A stretch of DNA of 64,000 bases from Streptomyces sp. NBC_01408 (GCF_026340255.1 NZ_JAPEPJ010000001.1:124001-188000), one strand, 5' to 3'. Numbered from the stretch's first letter, positions 26,977 to 36,233 are shown. Translations and numbers: made by a program. Notes: generated from the letters alone by a model not told the origin.

Positions 26977-27366
26977 TCAGGCCTGGCCGCCGGCCGGTTC
27001 GTACGGATCGACCGGCAGCGGATCGAAGGGGTGGGCCGTGTGCCCGCCCCTGGGCGAGCAGGCCCCGAACGGCCCGGCCTCCGGGTCCGTCAGCACCCGC
27101 AGGTGCGGGTCCGCGTGGTGCAGCCACCACGTGGACATCCCCAGCATCGGATCGTGGCGCAGGTGCTCCCAGGCCAGCCACAGCGCGGACAGCCTGGCAC
27201 CCGCCTCGGGGTGCTCCCACCAGCGGGGACACCAGGTGGCGGACGTTCCGTTCATGCGGCGCCGGACCGTCGGCGCCAGATATCCGGAGACGAAGGCGAA
27301 GACGTCGTCGAAGTGGAACTCAGCCTCCTCACCGGAAGCTTCCCGGGCCCCGGTAGCGGTGCTCAT
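26977..27366 (-). CDS. DUF4913 family protein, last gene of the secretion operon
   Basis: A 129-residue protein. The central segment TWCPRWWEHPEAGARLSALWLAWEHLRHDPMLGMSTWWLHHADPHLRVLTDPEAGPF is the DUF4913 pattern, a family that, from memory, often sits near plasmid and conjugation genes of actinobacteria; its role is unknown. It is Trp- and His-rich. Its ATG overlaps the stop of the preceding gene by one base (TGATG), so it is translated with the operon. Confidence 0.82.
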   Translation of the reverse strand: MSTATGAREASGEEAEFHFDDVFAFVSGYLAPTVRRRMNGTSATWCPRWWEHPEAGARLSALWLAWEHLRHDPMLGMSTWWLHHADPHLRVLTDPEAGPFGACSPRGGHTAHPFDPLPVDPYEPAGGQA

Positions 27367-28376
27367 CAGCGCTCGACCCCCGGGGCGCGCGGCGCGAGCT
27401 CCGGCACGGGGTTGATCACCCCGTGGCCCGAGGGCCGGCCGGGACCGGGCAACGCGACCTTCGCAGGGATGTCCACGGCCAGCATGAAGCCGTGCGCCCG
27501 GTCCGGCCCGGGCCGGGCGGACGCGGCGGGCGGAGCGTTCAGCTCCGCGTAGCTGTCGGCCGACGTCAGCCGTGAGAGCGCGGCCTGGTGCTCCGCCTGC
27601 CGGTTCTGCGGCACGTCGATGGCGCCCAGCTTCTCCGCGAACTGCTTCGGCGTCGTCTCCTTGGGGTCGAAGTTCTCCATGCGCACCTGGCAGCGCACGG
27701 CGTCGTCCGCGATCAGCTCGTCGATCTCGGGGGGCAGGTGTGAGTGGCGGGGCGAGGGCAGGGCGAACTCCACGCCCTCCTTGCCCACCTGCTTGTGCGC
27801 GAGCAGCTGCGGGAGTTCGTCCTTGCCCAGGACGGATTCCTCGCCGATGTCGGCGGCGAAGACGACGACAGGCCCCTTGGCCTCCTCGGCATAGCGGCGG
27901 GAGACCGTGCTCCACACCTCCGGCGCGAGGGCCTTCGCCTCGGCCTGCGGCACACGGAACTCACGCCTGAGCATTCCCCGGACCTCGGGCTGCCACAGGT
28001 GGTACGAATCCAGCTGCCGGCCTGCCGGACTGTCCTCCAGCACCTGGTAGTCCCGGGCCTCCCCGCATTCCTGCGCCACGAACCGGTGCTCCACCTCACC
28101 GGGTGTCCCGTCCAGCTCGGACTTGTAGGACCAGAAGGCGCGAACGTCCCCCCGGTCCTCGTTGGTGACCGACGCGTTCGCGGCGACTCTCCGGATGAAC
28201 GACTGCACGTCCGGAAGGTCCTGCCCCTTTTCCTTCGCCTGCTGCCAGTCCCGGACGATCCGGTCCCTGACCTCTTTCACCTGCTGACGTGTACGGGGCC
28301 GAGCCGCCTCGTACTCCGTCTGGCGTCTCAGTGCCGCCGCGGCCTGTTCGCGTGTCGGCGGCGCTGCCTTCGTCAT
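27366..28376 (-). CDS. Unrecognised 336-residue protein, candidate secretion substrate
   Basis: No family could be assigned. The first 60 residues are charged and helical (REQAAAALRRQTEYEAARPRTRQQVKEVRDRI). The middle part (residues 152-205) reads WSTVSRRYAEEAKGPVVVF, then ADIGEESVL, then DELPQLLAHKQVG; this faintly resembles, from memory, C-terminal modules of actinobacterial polymorphic toxins, a comparison that is unverified. The C-terminus is Pro/Ala-rich. There is no signal peptide or membrane segment. It overlaps its neighbours by 4 nt (upstream) and 1 nt (downstream), so it is firmly part of the operon. Effector, adaptor or structural accessory are all possible. Confidence 0.6.
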   Translation of the reverse strand: MTKAAPPTREQAAAALRRQTEYEAARPRTRQQVKEVRDRIVRDWQQAKEKGQDLPDVQSFIRRVAANASVTNEDRGDVRAFWSYKSELDGTPGEVEHRFVAQECGEARDYQVLEDSPAGRQLDSYHLWQPEVRGMLRREFRVPQAEAKALAPEVWSTVSRRYAEEAKGPVVVFAADIGEESVLGKDELPQLLAHKQVGKEGVEFALPSPRHSHLPPEIDELIADDAVRCQVRMENFDPKETTPKQFAEKLGAIDVPQNRQAEHQAALSRLTSADSYAELNAPPAASARPGPDRAHGFMLAVDIPAKVALPGPGRPSGHGVINPVPELAPRAPGVER

Positions 28377-29005
28377 CGGCGGGCGCCCAGGATCTCGGAG
28401 GGTGCGTAGACGTCAACCGAAATGGACGACCCTCCTGCCAGGTCGGCGGTCCAGGTGTAGGAGGCCACTGACTGGCTCAGCACCACGTACGGCGCCCCGG
28501 GCACCCCACCGGTCGGCTTCCAGTAGGCGAACCGGTAAGGCTCCCGGCTCTCCAGCCGGCCCTCCCTGTCCGGCCAGTACGACGACACCGGCGGCTCCGG
28601 GAAGTCCTCGGCGTCCCAGGAACCCGACCAGGTGGGTGCACCCAGGACCGCTTCGGCGGCCTTCAGGTACACCGGCCAGGTCTCGCCCGCGGCGGAGAGC
28701 ACCTCCCCGTTCTCGGCCGCCGTGTCGGCCAGGAGCTCCCAGGGACAGTGCGTCAGGCTCTGGACCGGACTCCACTGCCCGCCCAGGACGTCGAAGAACG
28801 TCCAGCTGCCGCCGCTGCGCGTGGTCACGTTGAGCTGCCGGTCGAAGGTCTCCGGCACCCAGCCGTACCGCTCGCACCATTCCCGGAACTCCGGCGACCC
28901 GCCCTGCGGCGGCCCGTCCCATACCGAGACCCAGTCGACTCCCTGCCAGCTCTCCAGCTCCGCGGTCAGATCCTGGGCGGTGCGGCCCGTGGTCTCCGTC
29001 AACAT
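28373..29005 (-). CDS. Unrecognised 210-residue protein next to the coupling ATPase gene
   Basis: Soluble, Trp-rich protein without recognised domain. It shows WQGVDWVSVWDGPPQGGSPEFREWCERYGW near the N-terminus, GGSWTFFDVLGGQWSPVQSL, and PYVVLSQSVASYTWTADLAGG near the end, suggesting a compact alpha/beta fold. ATG start with AAGGAGAAGAAGG just upstream; it begins 57 bp after the coupling protein and ends overlapping the next gene (ATGA). Its position between coupling protein and a possible effector would suit an adaptor, chaperone or immunity protein; this is inference from context only. Confidence 0.6.
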   Translation of the reverse strand: MLTETTGRTAQDLTAELESWQGVDWVSVWDGPPQGGSPEFREWCERYGWVPETFDRQLNVTTRSGGSWTFFDVLGGQWSPVQSLTHCPWELLADTAAENGEVLSAAGETWPVYLKAAEAVLGAPTWSGSWDAEDFPEPPVSSYWPDREGRLESREPYRFAYWKPTGGVPGAPYVVLSQSVASYTWTADLAGGSSISVDVYAPSEILGARR

Positions 29006-29062
29006 CCTTCTTCTCCTTGCTCATTCGGTGCTGTTTCGAACGTATCCCGGTCGCCCGCGTGC

Positions 29063-30796
29063 TCAGGTGCGGGCGCCCGGGTCATGCCGGCTCAGGGAGG
29101 CCTTGACCGCGTCGGCGTGCGGGCCCTCCCACCAGGGCAGCGTTTCGACCAGGACCGGCTTCGTCCCGGAGGCCAGGACGAGCGCCCGGCCCGGGGGCAT
29201 CGCACCCAGGTCGGACACCTTCAGGACGCGGTCGCGGCGGACGGACTCGTTCACGGTGCGGTTTCCGGACCAGCCGATGAACTCCGCCTCGCGGGTGGCG
29301 GTGAACTCGCGGACGTCGTACTCGCCCGCCAGCTCGGAAAGGTCCCCGAGGAAGCGGGTGTCGGAGACGCCGCCGCCGTAGACCCGCACGTTCGCGGCGG
29401 ACCAGAGCTTCTCCATGCCCCGCTCGCCCCACACCTCCACGCCCTGCGCCCAGGACTGGAGGATCGTCATCAGGATGATGCCGCGCGAACCGTAGTGCGA
29501 GTACAGGTCGGGCAGGGCGCGCCAGCGGCAGACGTTCGCCGCCTCGTCCAGCACCGCCAGCAGCGGCTTCGACAGCCGGCCGCCGCGCTGGGAGGTGGCG
29601 TACTCCTCCGCGGCCTCGACGACGGCCACGGTCAGGGCCGTCACCAGCGGGCCCGCCGAGTCGCTGCCCTCCCGGGAGAGCGAATAGAGGGTGCCGTCAC
29701 CGCGGACGAACTCGGCGGGGTCCAGCTCCGGACGGTCGTCGTCATCGGCCATCGGCGTCACCCACCTGTTGACCTCGGGATTGACGAGGCAGGACGCCAT
29801 CTGCTGGGCCACGCCGTAGATTCCGCCGCGCTGCTTGTCCGGAGCGGTGATCACCCCGAACAGGGAGTCCGCCGGCATGTGGTGTCCCGCGCCGCGCAGG
29901 ATGCGCTCCGGGCTGTCGTCCTTCGGGTTGGCCAGCCACGTGTAGATCCGGGTGATCGGTGCCTTGGCGGTGGCGGCGGCGAGCAGGAGGTTGGCGAGCA
30001 GGTCCCGGCCGGCGGGGTCGAAGTACGCGTCGGTGGAGGCGTCGGCGTCGCGCGAGCCCGAGGCGAAGTGCTCGGCCAGCTTGCGGGCCCGGGCCACGTC
30101 CGTCACGTACGACAGGGGGTTCCACCACCAGGTGGGCGCCTCCTGGGCCACCTGTTGCGGGTCGAAGACCCACACGGGGCCATGCGCGCCGCGCGGCCCG
30201 CGGGTGGCGTCGACGATGTCCCGCTTGTTGGAGGTGACGAGCACCGCGCCCGGGGCGTCGAGGATCGCCGGTATGGCGCGGCGGGTTGTCTTTCCGGTGC
30301 GCGGACCCCAGATGTCGACGTGCATGTCCTCGAAGGAGCCGTACAAGGACTGCCGTCCGCGCACCGAGCGGCCTATGAGGACACCGGGCACGCGGCTGCG
30401 CACGCCCAGGCGCTCGGCGGTCGCGGAGGCTCCCTTGGCGCTGAGGCGGCCGAGCTCCTCGCCCTGCGCGAGATGCTCGGCCGCACCGTCGACGTCGGGC
30501 TTCCTGCGCAGACGCAGGCGGATCCGGTAGACGGCGAACGCCGCCCCCGCGACCACGAGAACCTCGGCGGCCGCGAAGGCGTTCGCCGGCCCGCCCGGCC
30601 ACACGTACGCGCCCGCGACGAGGTCCACGGCGAAGACCAGGGGACCGGCCGGCGCGGGCGCCCCTCCCGCGGACGCGCCGAGGCGCGCGGCGAACCAGGC
30701 ACCGCACAGGAGGACCAGGGCGGCCGCCACCAGAAGGGCCGCCTCCTTCGCCCAGGCGTCGCCGGATCTCGGCTGCTTCTGCTGATCGGCTGTCAT
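29063..30796 (-). CDS. VirD4/TraG/TcpA-like type IV coupling ATPase
   Basis: Inner-membrane ATPase that recruits substrates to a type IV secretion channel. 577 residues: two hydrophobic segments (about 18-35 and 75-92), Walker A GPRTGKTT (164-171), Walker B LLAVLDEAA (412-420), then the T4CP motif LPDLYSHYGSRGIILMTILQSWAQ with sensor Gln447. TRGP...VFDP and WNPL between the Walker boxes are typical of VirD4/TraG proteins. ATG at 30796 is chosen because GGAGG lies at proper distance (9 nt); a GTG at 30802 that overlaps the upstream stop has a spacing of only 3 nt. No relaxase gene accompanies it. Confidence 0.88.
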   Translation of the reverse strand: MTADQQKQPRSGDAWAKEAALLVAAALVLLCGAWFAARLGASAGGAPAPAGPLVFAVDLVAGAYVWPGGPANAFAAAEVLVVAGAAFAVYRIRLRLRRKPDVDGAAEHLAQGEELGRLSAKGASATAERLGVRSRVPGVLIGRSVRGRQSLYGSFEDMHVDIWGPRTGKTTRRAIPAILDAPGAVLVTSNKRDIVDATRGPRGAHGPVWVFDPQQVAQEAPTWWWNPLSYVTDVARARKLAEHFASGSRDADASTDAYFDPAGRDLLANLLLAAATAKAPITRIYTWLANPKDDSPERILRGAGHHMPADSLFGVITAPDKQRGGIYGVAQQMASCLVNPEVNRWVTPMADDDDRPELDPAEFVRGDGTLYSLSREGSDSAGPLVTALTVAVVEAAEEYATSQRGGRLSKPLLAVLDEAANVCRWRALPDLYSHYGSRGIILMTILQSWAQGVEVWGERGMEKLWSAANVRVYGGGVSDTRFLGDLSELAGEYDVREFTATREAEFIGWSGNRTVNESVRRDRVLKVSDLGAMPPGRALVLASGTKPVLVETLPWWEGPHADAVKASLSRHDPGART

Positions 30797-30798
30797 CG

Positions 30799-31695
30799 TC
30801 ACGATCCTCCTTCTGCGGAGACGGCCTCGTCCGGGGAGGAGGAGAGACGCGTGGCCTGCTCCACCCAGCGGACGACGTCCTGGGTACGGCTGCGCCACCC
30901 GAGTTCCCTGAGCACGTCCATGAGGGGTGCGCTCAGCTCGAGGGCCCTGCGCGGGTCTTCCTTGGCCAGCAAGCGCCAAGCGGCATGGGCGTTGCCCGCC
31001 ACCTGCGCGGTCTCGGTCCTGGGTTCCGCTCCCGCCCGGCGGCGGCGCAGGGCTGTCTCGACGAGCAGCTGCACGGTGGCGGGCAGGTCGGCACGCCGGG
31101 CAAGCATGAGCCAGGCCCGGGCGCCGAGGACGTGCACGGTGTGGGGGTGCAGCGGCCCGTACTCGACCTCCAGCGCGGCTTCCGTCCGCTCCGCCAGGGC
31201 GATCGCGGTGGAGATGTCCCCCGCCCCGTGCGCCGCCCACAGCCGCGCCCAGGCGTCCTGGTGGGCGGCCGGCAGCGGCGCTCCCCACTCCGCCGCGACG
31301 GGCCGGGGCGTGCCCGGTGGGGCGGGCACTGCGGGAGCTTCGGGCTCTGCGAAGCCTTCGTGCACTGCGGGCACTTCGGCCAACGGGGCTTGCGGCTCGG
31401 CGGGCCGGGCCTGCGGGGGCGGCACCACGGGGTGGGGGGCCGACAGCGTCGTCACGTTGCCGTCGGGGTCGACGACGAGGGGCCAGGCCGAGCCGTCGGG
31501 CTCCTTGGCCGTGACCCGGACGGGCCGGCCACGCAGTGCCGCGCGTACGCGGATCTCCGCGAGCGCGGCCCGCCGGGCGGCCGGAAGGTCGCCCTGCGGG
31601 GTGCTGACCGGCTCGCCGTCGATGCTGACGCCGGAGCTCGTGAGGGTGATGGTGTAGACGGGGGTGCCCGGCACCTGGCCGGGGTCGGTGGTCAC
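30799..31695 (-). CDS. Unrecognised helical-repeat protein of the secretion operon
   Basis: 298 residues. The N-terminal 85 residues form a small domain (VYTITLTSSGVSIDGEPV...AEIRVRAALRGRPVRVTAKEPDGSAWPLVVDPDGNVT). A Pro/Ala/Glu linker follows (about 90-135). The last 160 residues are helical hairpins of tetratricopeptide type (DAWARLWAAHGAGDISTAIALAERTEAALEVEYGPLHPHTVHVLGARAWLMLARR). No membrane segment, so it should be cytoplasmic. It lies between the wall hydrolase and the coupling ATPase, where it might bridge substrate and channel. Function not assigned. Confidence 0.65.
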   Translation of the reverse strand: MTTDPGQVPGTPVYTITLTSSGVSIDGEPVSTPQGDLPAARRAALAEIRVRAALRGRPVRVTAKEPDGSAWPLVVDPDGNVTTLSAPHPVVPPPQARPAEPQAPLAEVPAVHEGFAEPEAPAVPAPPGTPRPVAAEWGAPLPAAHQDAWARLWAAHGAGDISTAIALAERTEAALEVEYGPLHPHTVHVLGARAWLMLARRADLPATVQLLVETALRRRRAGAEPRTETAQVAGNAHAAWRLLAKEDPRRALELSAPLMDVLRELGWRSRTQDVVRWVEQATRLSSSPDEAVSAEGGS

Positions 31696-31699
31696 GGGG

Positions 31700-32887
31700 T
31701 CATCCGCCCTTGGGGAAGTACGGGGGCGCCCAGCCGAGGTAGGTGGCGCCCCACTTCGTCTCGATCTCCGTCGCCGGGACGACGTCGATGTATCCGGGCC
31801 TGCGGATGTCGTTGCTCGCGATCTGGCCGTCCCCGAGGTAGACGGCGACGTGGCCGGCCCGCTGGCCGGTGTCCCAGTACATCAGTGCACCCGGAGGCGG
31901 GTTCCTGTCCTTGTCGTGCTTCATGCTGGCGGGCATTTCCTTGTAGTGGTCGATGGCGTAGCCGACGCCGGAGTACGACCATCCGTAGGCGTAGGCGGTG
32001 AACGCCAGACACATCTGGTACCACTTCTTCGGACCGCTCCGCGCCTCTTCGCGGGCCGCCGCGATGGCGTCCTTCGTGCTCCGCGGGTTCTTGACCTCGG
32101 CCGGCCAGCCGGCGGCGCCGTCGTGGAAGGGCGCGCCCGGCTCGCCGGGCTTTGCGCCGTCGTCCTCGCAACCCTTGCCGCCGGGCTTGTCGGGCTTGCC
32201 GGGGTCACCGGTGTCACCCGGGGCGCTCCCGCCCGTACCGCGCCGGTTCAGGTCGATGCCGGCATCGCGGGCGATCCCTCGGGCGTAGTCCTCGTGCTGG
32301 TCGTAGAGATCGGGGTACGCGCTGCGCTGGACGGCCTGGGCGGCGGCGCCGTACTTCATGGACTCCCAGCCGCGGATGTCGGTCAGGCCCGGCGGGTCGC
32401 CGTCGTCGCCGCCCCAGAAGAACATCTTGGCGGCGTACTTGGGCTGCATGATCTGTTCCGGGGTGCCCCAGCCCGCGACGGGGCGCTGCTGGAACAGTCC
32501 GACCGAGTCGCGGTCTCCGTAGTCGAGATTGAGGAGCGTGCTCTCCTGCATGGCCGTCATCAGGGCGATCAGAGTGGCCCGACCGGACAGTCCGCCCTCC
32601 TTGGCGACCCCGTCGATGGTCTCCGCGTTCGCGATCTGTGCCTTCCGCATGCCCTCTCCGGGGCGCTGCGCGCCTGCGCCCCCGCCCTCGTCGTCGTCTC
32701 CCGGGCCCGCTCCGGGGCGGCCCCGGTCGCCGCAGCCGACGGCCGAGGCGTCGCCGCCCAGGGCGGCGACCAGCCCGAGCAGCAGCAGACAGAGGACGAG
32801 GACGACCGACACCACGGCGGCGGCCTTGAGCTTGAAGACGGTCCCCTTGGCATTGAGCAGGAGGCCCGCCGCGTCACGGGCCCGCAC
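31700..32887 (-). CDS. Bifunctional cell-wall hydrolase (lysozyme-like plus NlpC/P60 or CHAP), TcpG/VirB1-like
   Basis: Opens the peptidoglycan for the secretion channel. 395 residues: membrane anchor (22-44), Gly/Asp-rich linker, lysozyme-like region (AKEGGLSGRATLIALMTAMQESTLLNLDYGDRDSVGLFQQRP, about 75-130, with the catalytic-type Glu in MQES), Pro/Gly linker, then an NlpC/P60-like cysteine peptidase with Cys293 (WYQMCLAFTAYAYGW) and His346 (RAGHVAVYLGDGQIA). The GTG start at 32887 overlaps the upstream TAG by one base (TAGTG); no other start fits so well. This two-enzyme layout is the norm for Gram-positive conjugation systems. Confidence 0.87.
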   Translation of the reverse strand: MRARDAAGLLLNAKGTVFKLKAAAVVSVVLVLCLLLLGLVAALGGDASAVGCGDRGRPGAGPGDDDEGGGAGAQRPGEGMRKAQIANAETIDGVAKEGGLSGRATLIALMTAMQESTLLNLDYGDRDSVGLFQQRPVAGWGTPEQIMQPKYAAKMFFWGGDDGDPPGLTDIRGWESMKYGAAAQAVQRSAYPDLYDQHEDYARGIARDAGIDLNRRGTGGSAPGDTGDPGKPDKPGGKGCEDDGAKPGEPGAPFHDGAAGWPAEVKNPRSTKDAIAAAREEARSGPKKWYQMCLAFTAYAYGWSYSGVGYAIDHYKEMPASMKHDKDRNPPPGALMYWDTGQRAGHVAVYLGDGQIASNDIRRPGYIDVVPATEIETKWGATYLGWAPPYFPKGG

Positions 32888-33672
32888 TACAGGCCCAGGA
32901 TCCGCGTGATGTGCCACTTCCCGTTGCCGGAGGTCATCATCTCCAGCTGCAGGACGGTGTTCTCGCTGTAGTCGGTGTAGCCGTCGACGTCCACGGCGGC
33001 CGTCGCCTGACGCCACACCCGCAGCGGGGAGTCTCCGGGCAGGTCCTTCCCCGCCGGGGCCACCGCTACGGAGCGCACCTTCGATATGCCGCCCCGGCTG
33101 ACGAGCTTGTCCCAGGCCGGGTCGGTGTGTTCGGAGAGGTTCACGACCAGGGCCGGCGTCATGAAGGCCTTGGCGCGCTCCACCACCTCCGCGTGCTTCT
33201 GGTCCTGGGGCGGGTTGCGGGTGAGGTAGATGCGCATGAACTGCTCGGCGACCCGGTCGGGGTTGGCGAGGTCGGCCGGCGGGGCCGAAGGCGAGGGCGA
33301 AGCCGACGGTACGGCGGAGGGCGGGGCGGAGATCGCGGGGACCTTCGCCTCCCCGCTGTCCGGCGCCGGGTCCGCGGGGGCCGCGGCCGAGGCCCCCGCG
33401 GGCTGCTTCTCGCCGAGGAGGCCCGGCCACACCCAGCGGGCACCCGCTCCGAGGGCCAGCACCAGCACGACGATGATCACGGCCCCGGCGGGGCGGATCG
33501 GATCGTGACGGCGCTGTTCGCGCACCCACTCGTGGGACCTGCGCCGCACCTCGTGACGGTGCACGGCCTTCGCACTGCGCCGCTCGCGGCGGCTGCCGCC
33601 CTTCTTGACCTCCTCCGGGTAGTTGACGCCGGCCAGGATGTCGCGCCACTCCTGTGGCGTTCGGTCACTCAT
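32887..33672 (-). CDS. Bitopic membrane protein with NTF2/VirB8-like C-terminal domain
   Basis: 261 residues: a basic cytoplasmic N-terminus (RRERRSAKAVHRHEVRRRSHEWVREQRR), one transmembrane helix (about 62-80), a Pro/Ala/Ser linker, and an extracytoplasmic domain (about 135-261; DRVAEQFMRIYLTRNPPQDQKHAEVVERAKAFMTPALVVNL...NTVLQLEMMTSGNGKWHITRILGL). Topology and the last domain resemble VirB8/TcpC-type assembly factors, though sequence identity was not tested. Overlaps the VirB6-like gene by 4 nt and the hydrolase gene by 1 nt. Confidence 0.7.
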   Translation of the reverse strand: MSDRTPQEWRDILAGVNYPEEVKKGGSRRERRSAKAVHRHEVRRRSHEWVREQRRHDPIRPAGAVIIVVLVLALGAGARWVWPGLLGEKQPAGASAAAPADPAPDSGEAKVPAISAPPSAVPSASPSPSAPPADLANPDRVAEQFMRIYLTRNPPQDQKHAEVVERAKAFMTPALVVNLSEHTDPAWDKLVSRGGISKVRSVAVAPAGKDLPGDSPLRVWRQATAAVDVDGYTDYSENTVLQLEMMTSGNGKWHITRILGL

Positions 33673-35672
33673 GTCCGCCTGACCGGGGGTCGGAACGAAT
33701 GGGACGGTGTTCTCGCAGGGCCGCGCGGGGGCCCGTTGGGTGTGCTGCGGACGACGGTCCCCACGATGACGCGGGGCTCGCCGGGCGACCCCGGGGCCGG
33801 AGCCTGGCGGAAGGCGAAGTTCGGCCGCCTGCCGGTCTCCGGGCGCATGACCGGCGAAGCCGGGGTTCCGGACGGGCCGTTCCCCTCGCTCGTGCCCGGA
33901 GCCGCGGCGGCACCGGCCGAGGGGCCGGGGGGCAGGGCCGGGCGGACCTCCCTGCTCTGGGCGGGTAGGGCCGGACGTGAGTGCGAGCCCTGAACGGCCA
34001 GAGCCGGCTGCGGCGCGGGTCCGGTGACCGCCGCGGTGCCGGCCGTCGTCGTACCTGCCGCCCCCGAAGCGGATCCGGCAGTGGATCCGGCGGACCTCCC
34101 TGCGGGGAGTGCGACCTTGGGGCGTCCGGCCGGGAGCGGCGCCGGGGCCGGCGGGCGGGCCGGGGGAACGCGGGTGACGGTGATGTCGGCCCCGTCACCG
34201 GAGCCGCCGGAGCCGGAGGGAAGCCTCGGAGTGTTCCTCCCTCCGCCACCGCCGCCGGACCCGCCGGGCAGGGTTTCCCCGGGACGGGGGTTGGAGCCGG
34301 AGCCGGGACCCTTCCCGCCCTTGCCGACCATACTGAGGGCGCGGGAGGCGAGCATGCCCCCGATCGAGCCGCCTGTCGTACCGCGGACGCCGAAGATCTG
34401 GGCGAGCACGGACCGGAACTGGAAGGCCACGATGGAAAGGGCGATGGACAGTCCCATCGTGGGCAGCCAGCCGTACTTGCCGAACATCTGCATGGTCGCG
34501 GTCTGTGCCGAGAGCACGGCGCCGAGCACCAGGGTCGCGATGAAGCTCTCGAGGGTGCGGGCGAGGAGTTGGTCGAACCAGGCCAGCCCCCACTGCCTCG
34601 GCCGCCCGGGAATGACCCAGAGGCAGGCGAAGAACACGCCGGTCAGGAGCAGCAGCAGCGACCCCAGGAAGGCCGCCAGGGATGTGAACGCGAGGACCAG
34701 CAACAGGATCGCGAACATCAGGGCGACGATGACGGCGGGGATCAGCACCATGATGCGGCCGACCGGGGTGTCGCCGTCCGCCCAGTCCTTGGAGGCCAGC
34801 CCGACGTTTTCCTCGCTCACGTTTGCGTCGATGTACTCCTCGCGCTTGTCGACGCTCGTTCCCTGGTCAAGGACTTGCCTTCCGTACTTCTTGCAGACCT
34901 CCATGCTCCCGAATTCGGCGATGCACCACGGGGTGGCCACGAACCCGCGCCAGATGGAGTCCTGAGACTTCCGGAGCAGCGTGTCACGGCCGTTGTCCGT
35001 GAACTTCGGCTGGTTCTTGAGCGCGAACGGGTAGTCACTGGACTCGTTGCCGAGGCCTTCGGCGGTGGCGGTCATGGTGACGCTCGCGCCGACCTGCCGC
35101 GCCGAATCGACCCCGCTCACCCAGGACTGGGGGCTGGTCAGGAGGGATACGGACACCACGCCCGAGATCAGGACCCAGGCGATCTGCGAGAGCCCTCCTC
35201 CTCCGCCGCCCTTCCTGTGCTGCACGAAGGCGATGAACCCGCCGACGACGAGGCAGCTCGGGAGAATGAACTCCATCAGGCTCTGCGAGGCGCCGCCGAT
35301 CATTCCGGAGATGGCCTTCTCCATCTCCGGAATCGACGTGAACCGGAACACCCAGCCCACAATCACCGTCATGGCCAGGCCGACGATGAGGAGAAGGGCC
35401 ATGAGGAGCGAAACGATGACGTGCGCGGTCGCGTCCACCCCCTCGAACACGTTGAGGTCGGCATCGACGAACCAGCGCCCCGGGTCGTACAGCTCGTACA
35501 TCGTCTCCCCGCCCTCGGGGATGTTCCCGTCGCTCGGCGACCAGAAGAGGTCCCCGATACCGACCGGGTTGATGTCTTCGGCATGTGCCTGACCCGCGAG
35601 AACCATCACGGAGGTGAAGGCGAAGAGCACGGGGATCGCCACGGTTCTGAGCCGCGGCGCGCGTATGGACAT
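33669..35672 (-). CDS. VirB6/TrbL-like polytopic channel protein
   Basis: 667 residues. Signal peptide ending AQAHA (about residue 31), then several membrane segments (for example IVSLLMALLLIVGLAMTVIVGW, FILPSCLVVGGFIAFV, IAWVLISGVVSVSLL, VALMFAILLLVLAFTSLAAF, LLLLTGVFFACLWVIP, SFIATLVLGAVLSA). The C-terminal 210 residues are a Gly/Pro/Ala-rich tail without membrane segments. This is the plan of VirB6/TrbL/TcpH translocation-channel proteins. A soluble loop between the early and late membrane segments contains two Cys. ATGA overlap with the next gene. Confidence 0.82.
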   Translation of the reverse strand: MSIRAPRLRTVAIPVLFAFTSVMVLAGQAHAEDINPVGIGDLFWSPSDGNIPEGGETMYELYDPGRWFVDADLNVFEGVDATAHVIVSLLMALLLIVGLAMTVIVGWVFRFTSIPEMEKAISGMIGGASQSLMEFILPSCLVVGGFIAFVQHRKGGGGGGLSQIAWVLISGVVSVSLLTSPQSWVSGVDSARQVGASVTMTATAEGLGNESSDYPFALKNQPKFTDNGRDTLLRKSQDSIWRGFVATPWCIAEFGSMEVCKKYGRQVLDQGTSVDKREEYIDANVSEENVGLASKDWADGDTPVGRIMVLIPAVIVALMFAILLLVLAFTSLAAFLGSLLLLLTGVFFACLWVIPGRPRQWGLAWFDQLLARTLESFIATLVLGAVLSAQTATMQMFGKYGWLPTMGLSIALSIVAFQFRSVLAQIFGVRGTTGGSIGGMLASRALSMVGKGGKGPGSGSNPRPGETLPGGSGGGGGGRNTPRLPSGSGGSGDGADITVTRVPPARPPAPAPLPAGRPKVALPAGRSAGSTAGSASGAAGTTTAGTAAVTGPAPQPALAVQGSHSRPALPAQSREVRPALPPGPSAGAAAAPGTSEGNGPSGTPASPVMRPETGRRPNFAFRQAPAPGSPGEPRVIVGTVVRSTPNGPPRGPARTPSHSFRPPVRRT

Positions 35673-35675
35673 CTT

Positions 35676-36233
35676 TTACTGCCCTCCCGCGGTGAGCACA
35701 GCGCGGACCAGCGCGGGCATGTCGGGCATGTGTGCCATGTCCTTGGGACGCACGTCCTTGCGCTGGTCGACGCGCCAGGAGCCGCCCTCCTCGACCAGGC
35801 GCAGCGCGACCCGGCTCGTCTCGGTGGGCTTGCCCGGCCACGTGTAGGTGTAGGTGACCAGGACTCCGTACCCGGCGGGGTGCCTGCCGACAGCGGGAAT
35901 GTCCACGACGTCCGAAGCCTTGGACGGCCCCACGTCCGCACGGGCCGGACCACTGCTGGCCTTCGGGGCGGGGGTTTCGTCCTCCGTGTTGGTGGCGACG
36001 CACTGTTCGACCGTCCCGTGCAGGAAGCCCTGGGACTCGAGCGGGCAGGCCGTCTTCCAGTCCTCGCGCTTGGCCGCGTCCATGTAGGTACGGGCCACCT
36101 CCATGGCCGCCGCCTTCGGGTCCTTCGGCCCGAAGATGCTCCCCCCGTCCTCACCCGATGAGGAGCTGCAGCCCGTCATCGCCAGGGAGGAGGCCAGGAC
36201 GAGGGCGGCGACGTGGATCGTGCGACGGGTCAT
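35676..36233 (-). CDS. Secretion-operon lipoprotein
   Basis: 185 residues with a lipoprotein signal (LVLASSLAMTGCSSSS, lipobox Cys22), so probably anchored to the outer face of the membrane. The mature part begins with KAAAMEVARTYMDAAKREDWKTACPLESQGFL, a pattern of small NTF2-like proteins, and ends VDQRKDVRPKDMAHMPDMPALVRAVL. The ATG at 36233 overlaps the VirB4 stop (ATGA); the frame upstream is not used. It may scaffold the channel at the wall side. No recognised family. Confidence 0.72.
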   Translation of the reverse strand: MTRRTIHVAALVLASSLAMTGCSSSSGEDGGSIFGPKDPKAAAMEVARTYMDAAKREDWKTACPLESQGFLHGTVEQCVATNTEDETPAPKASSGPARADVGPSKASDVVDIPAVGRHPAGYGVLVTYTYTWPGKPTETSRVALRLVEEGGSWRVDQRKDVRPKDMAHMPDMPALVRAVLTAGGQ

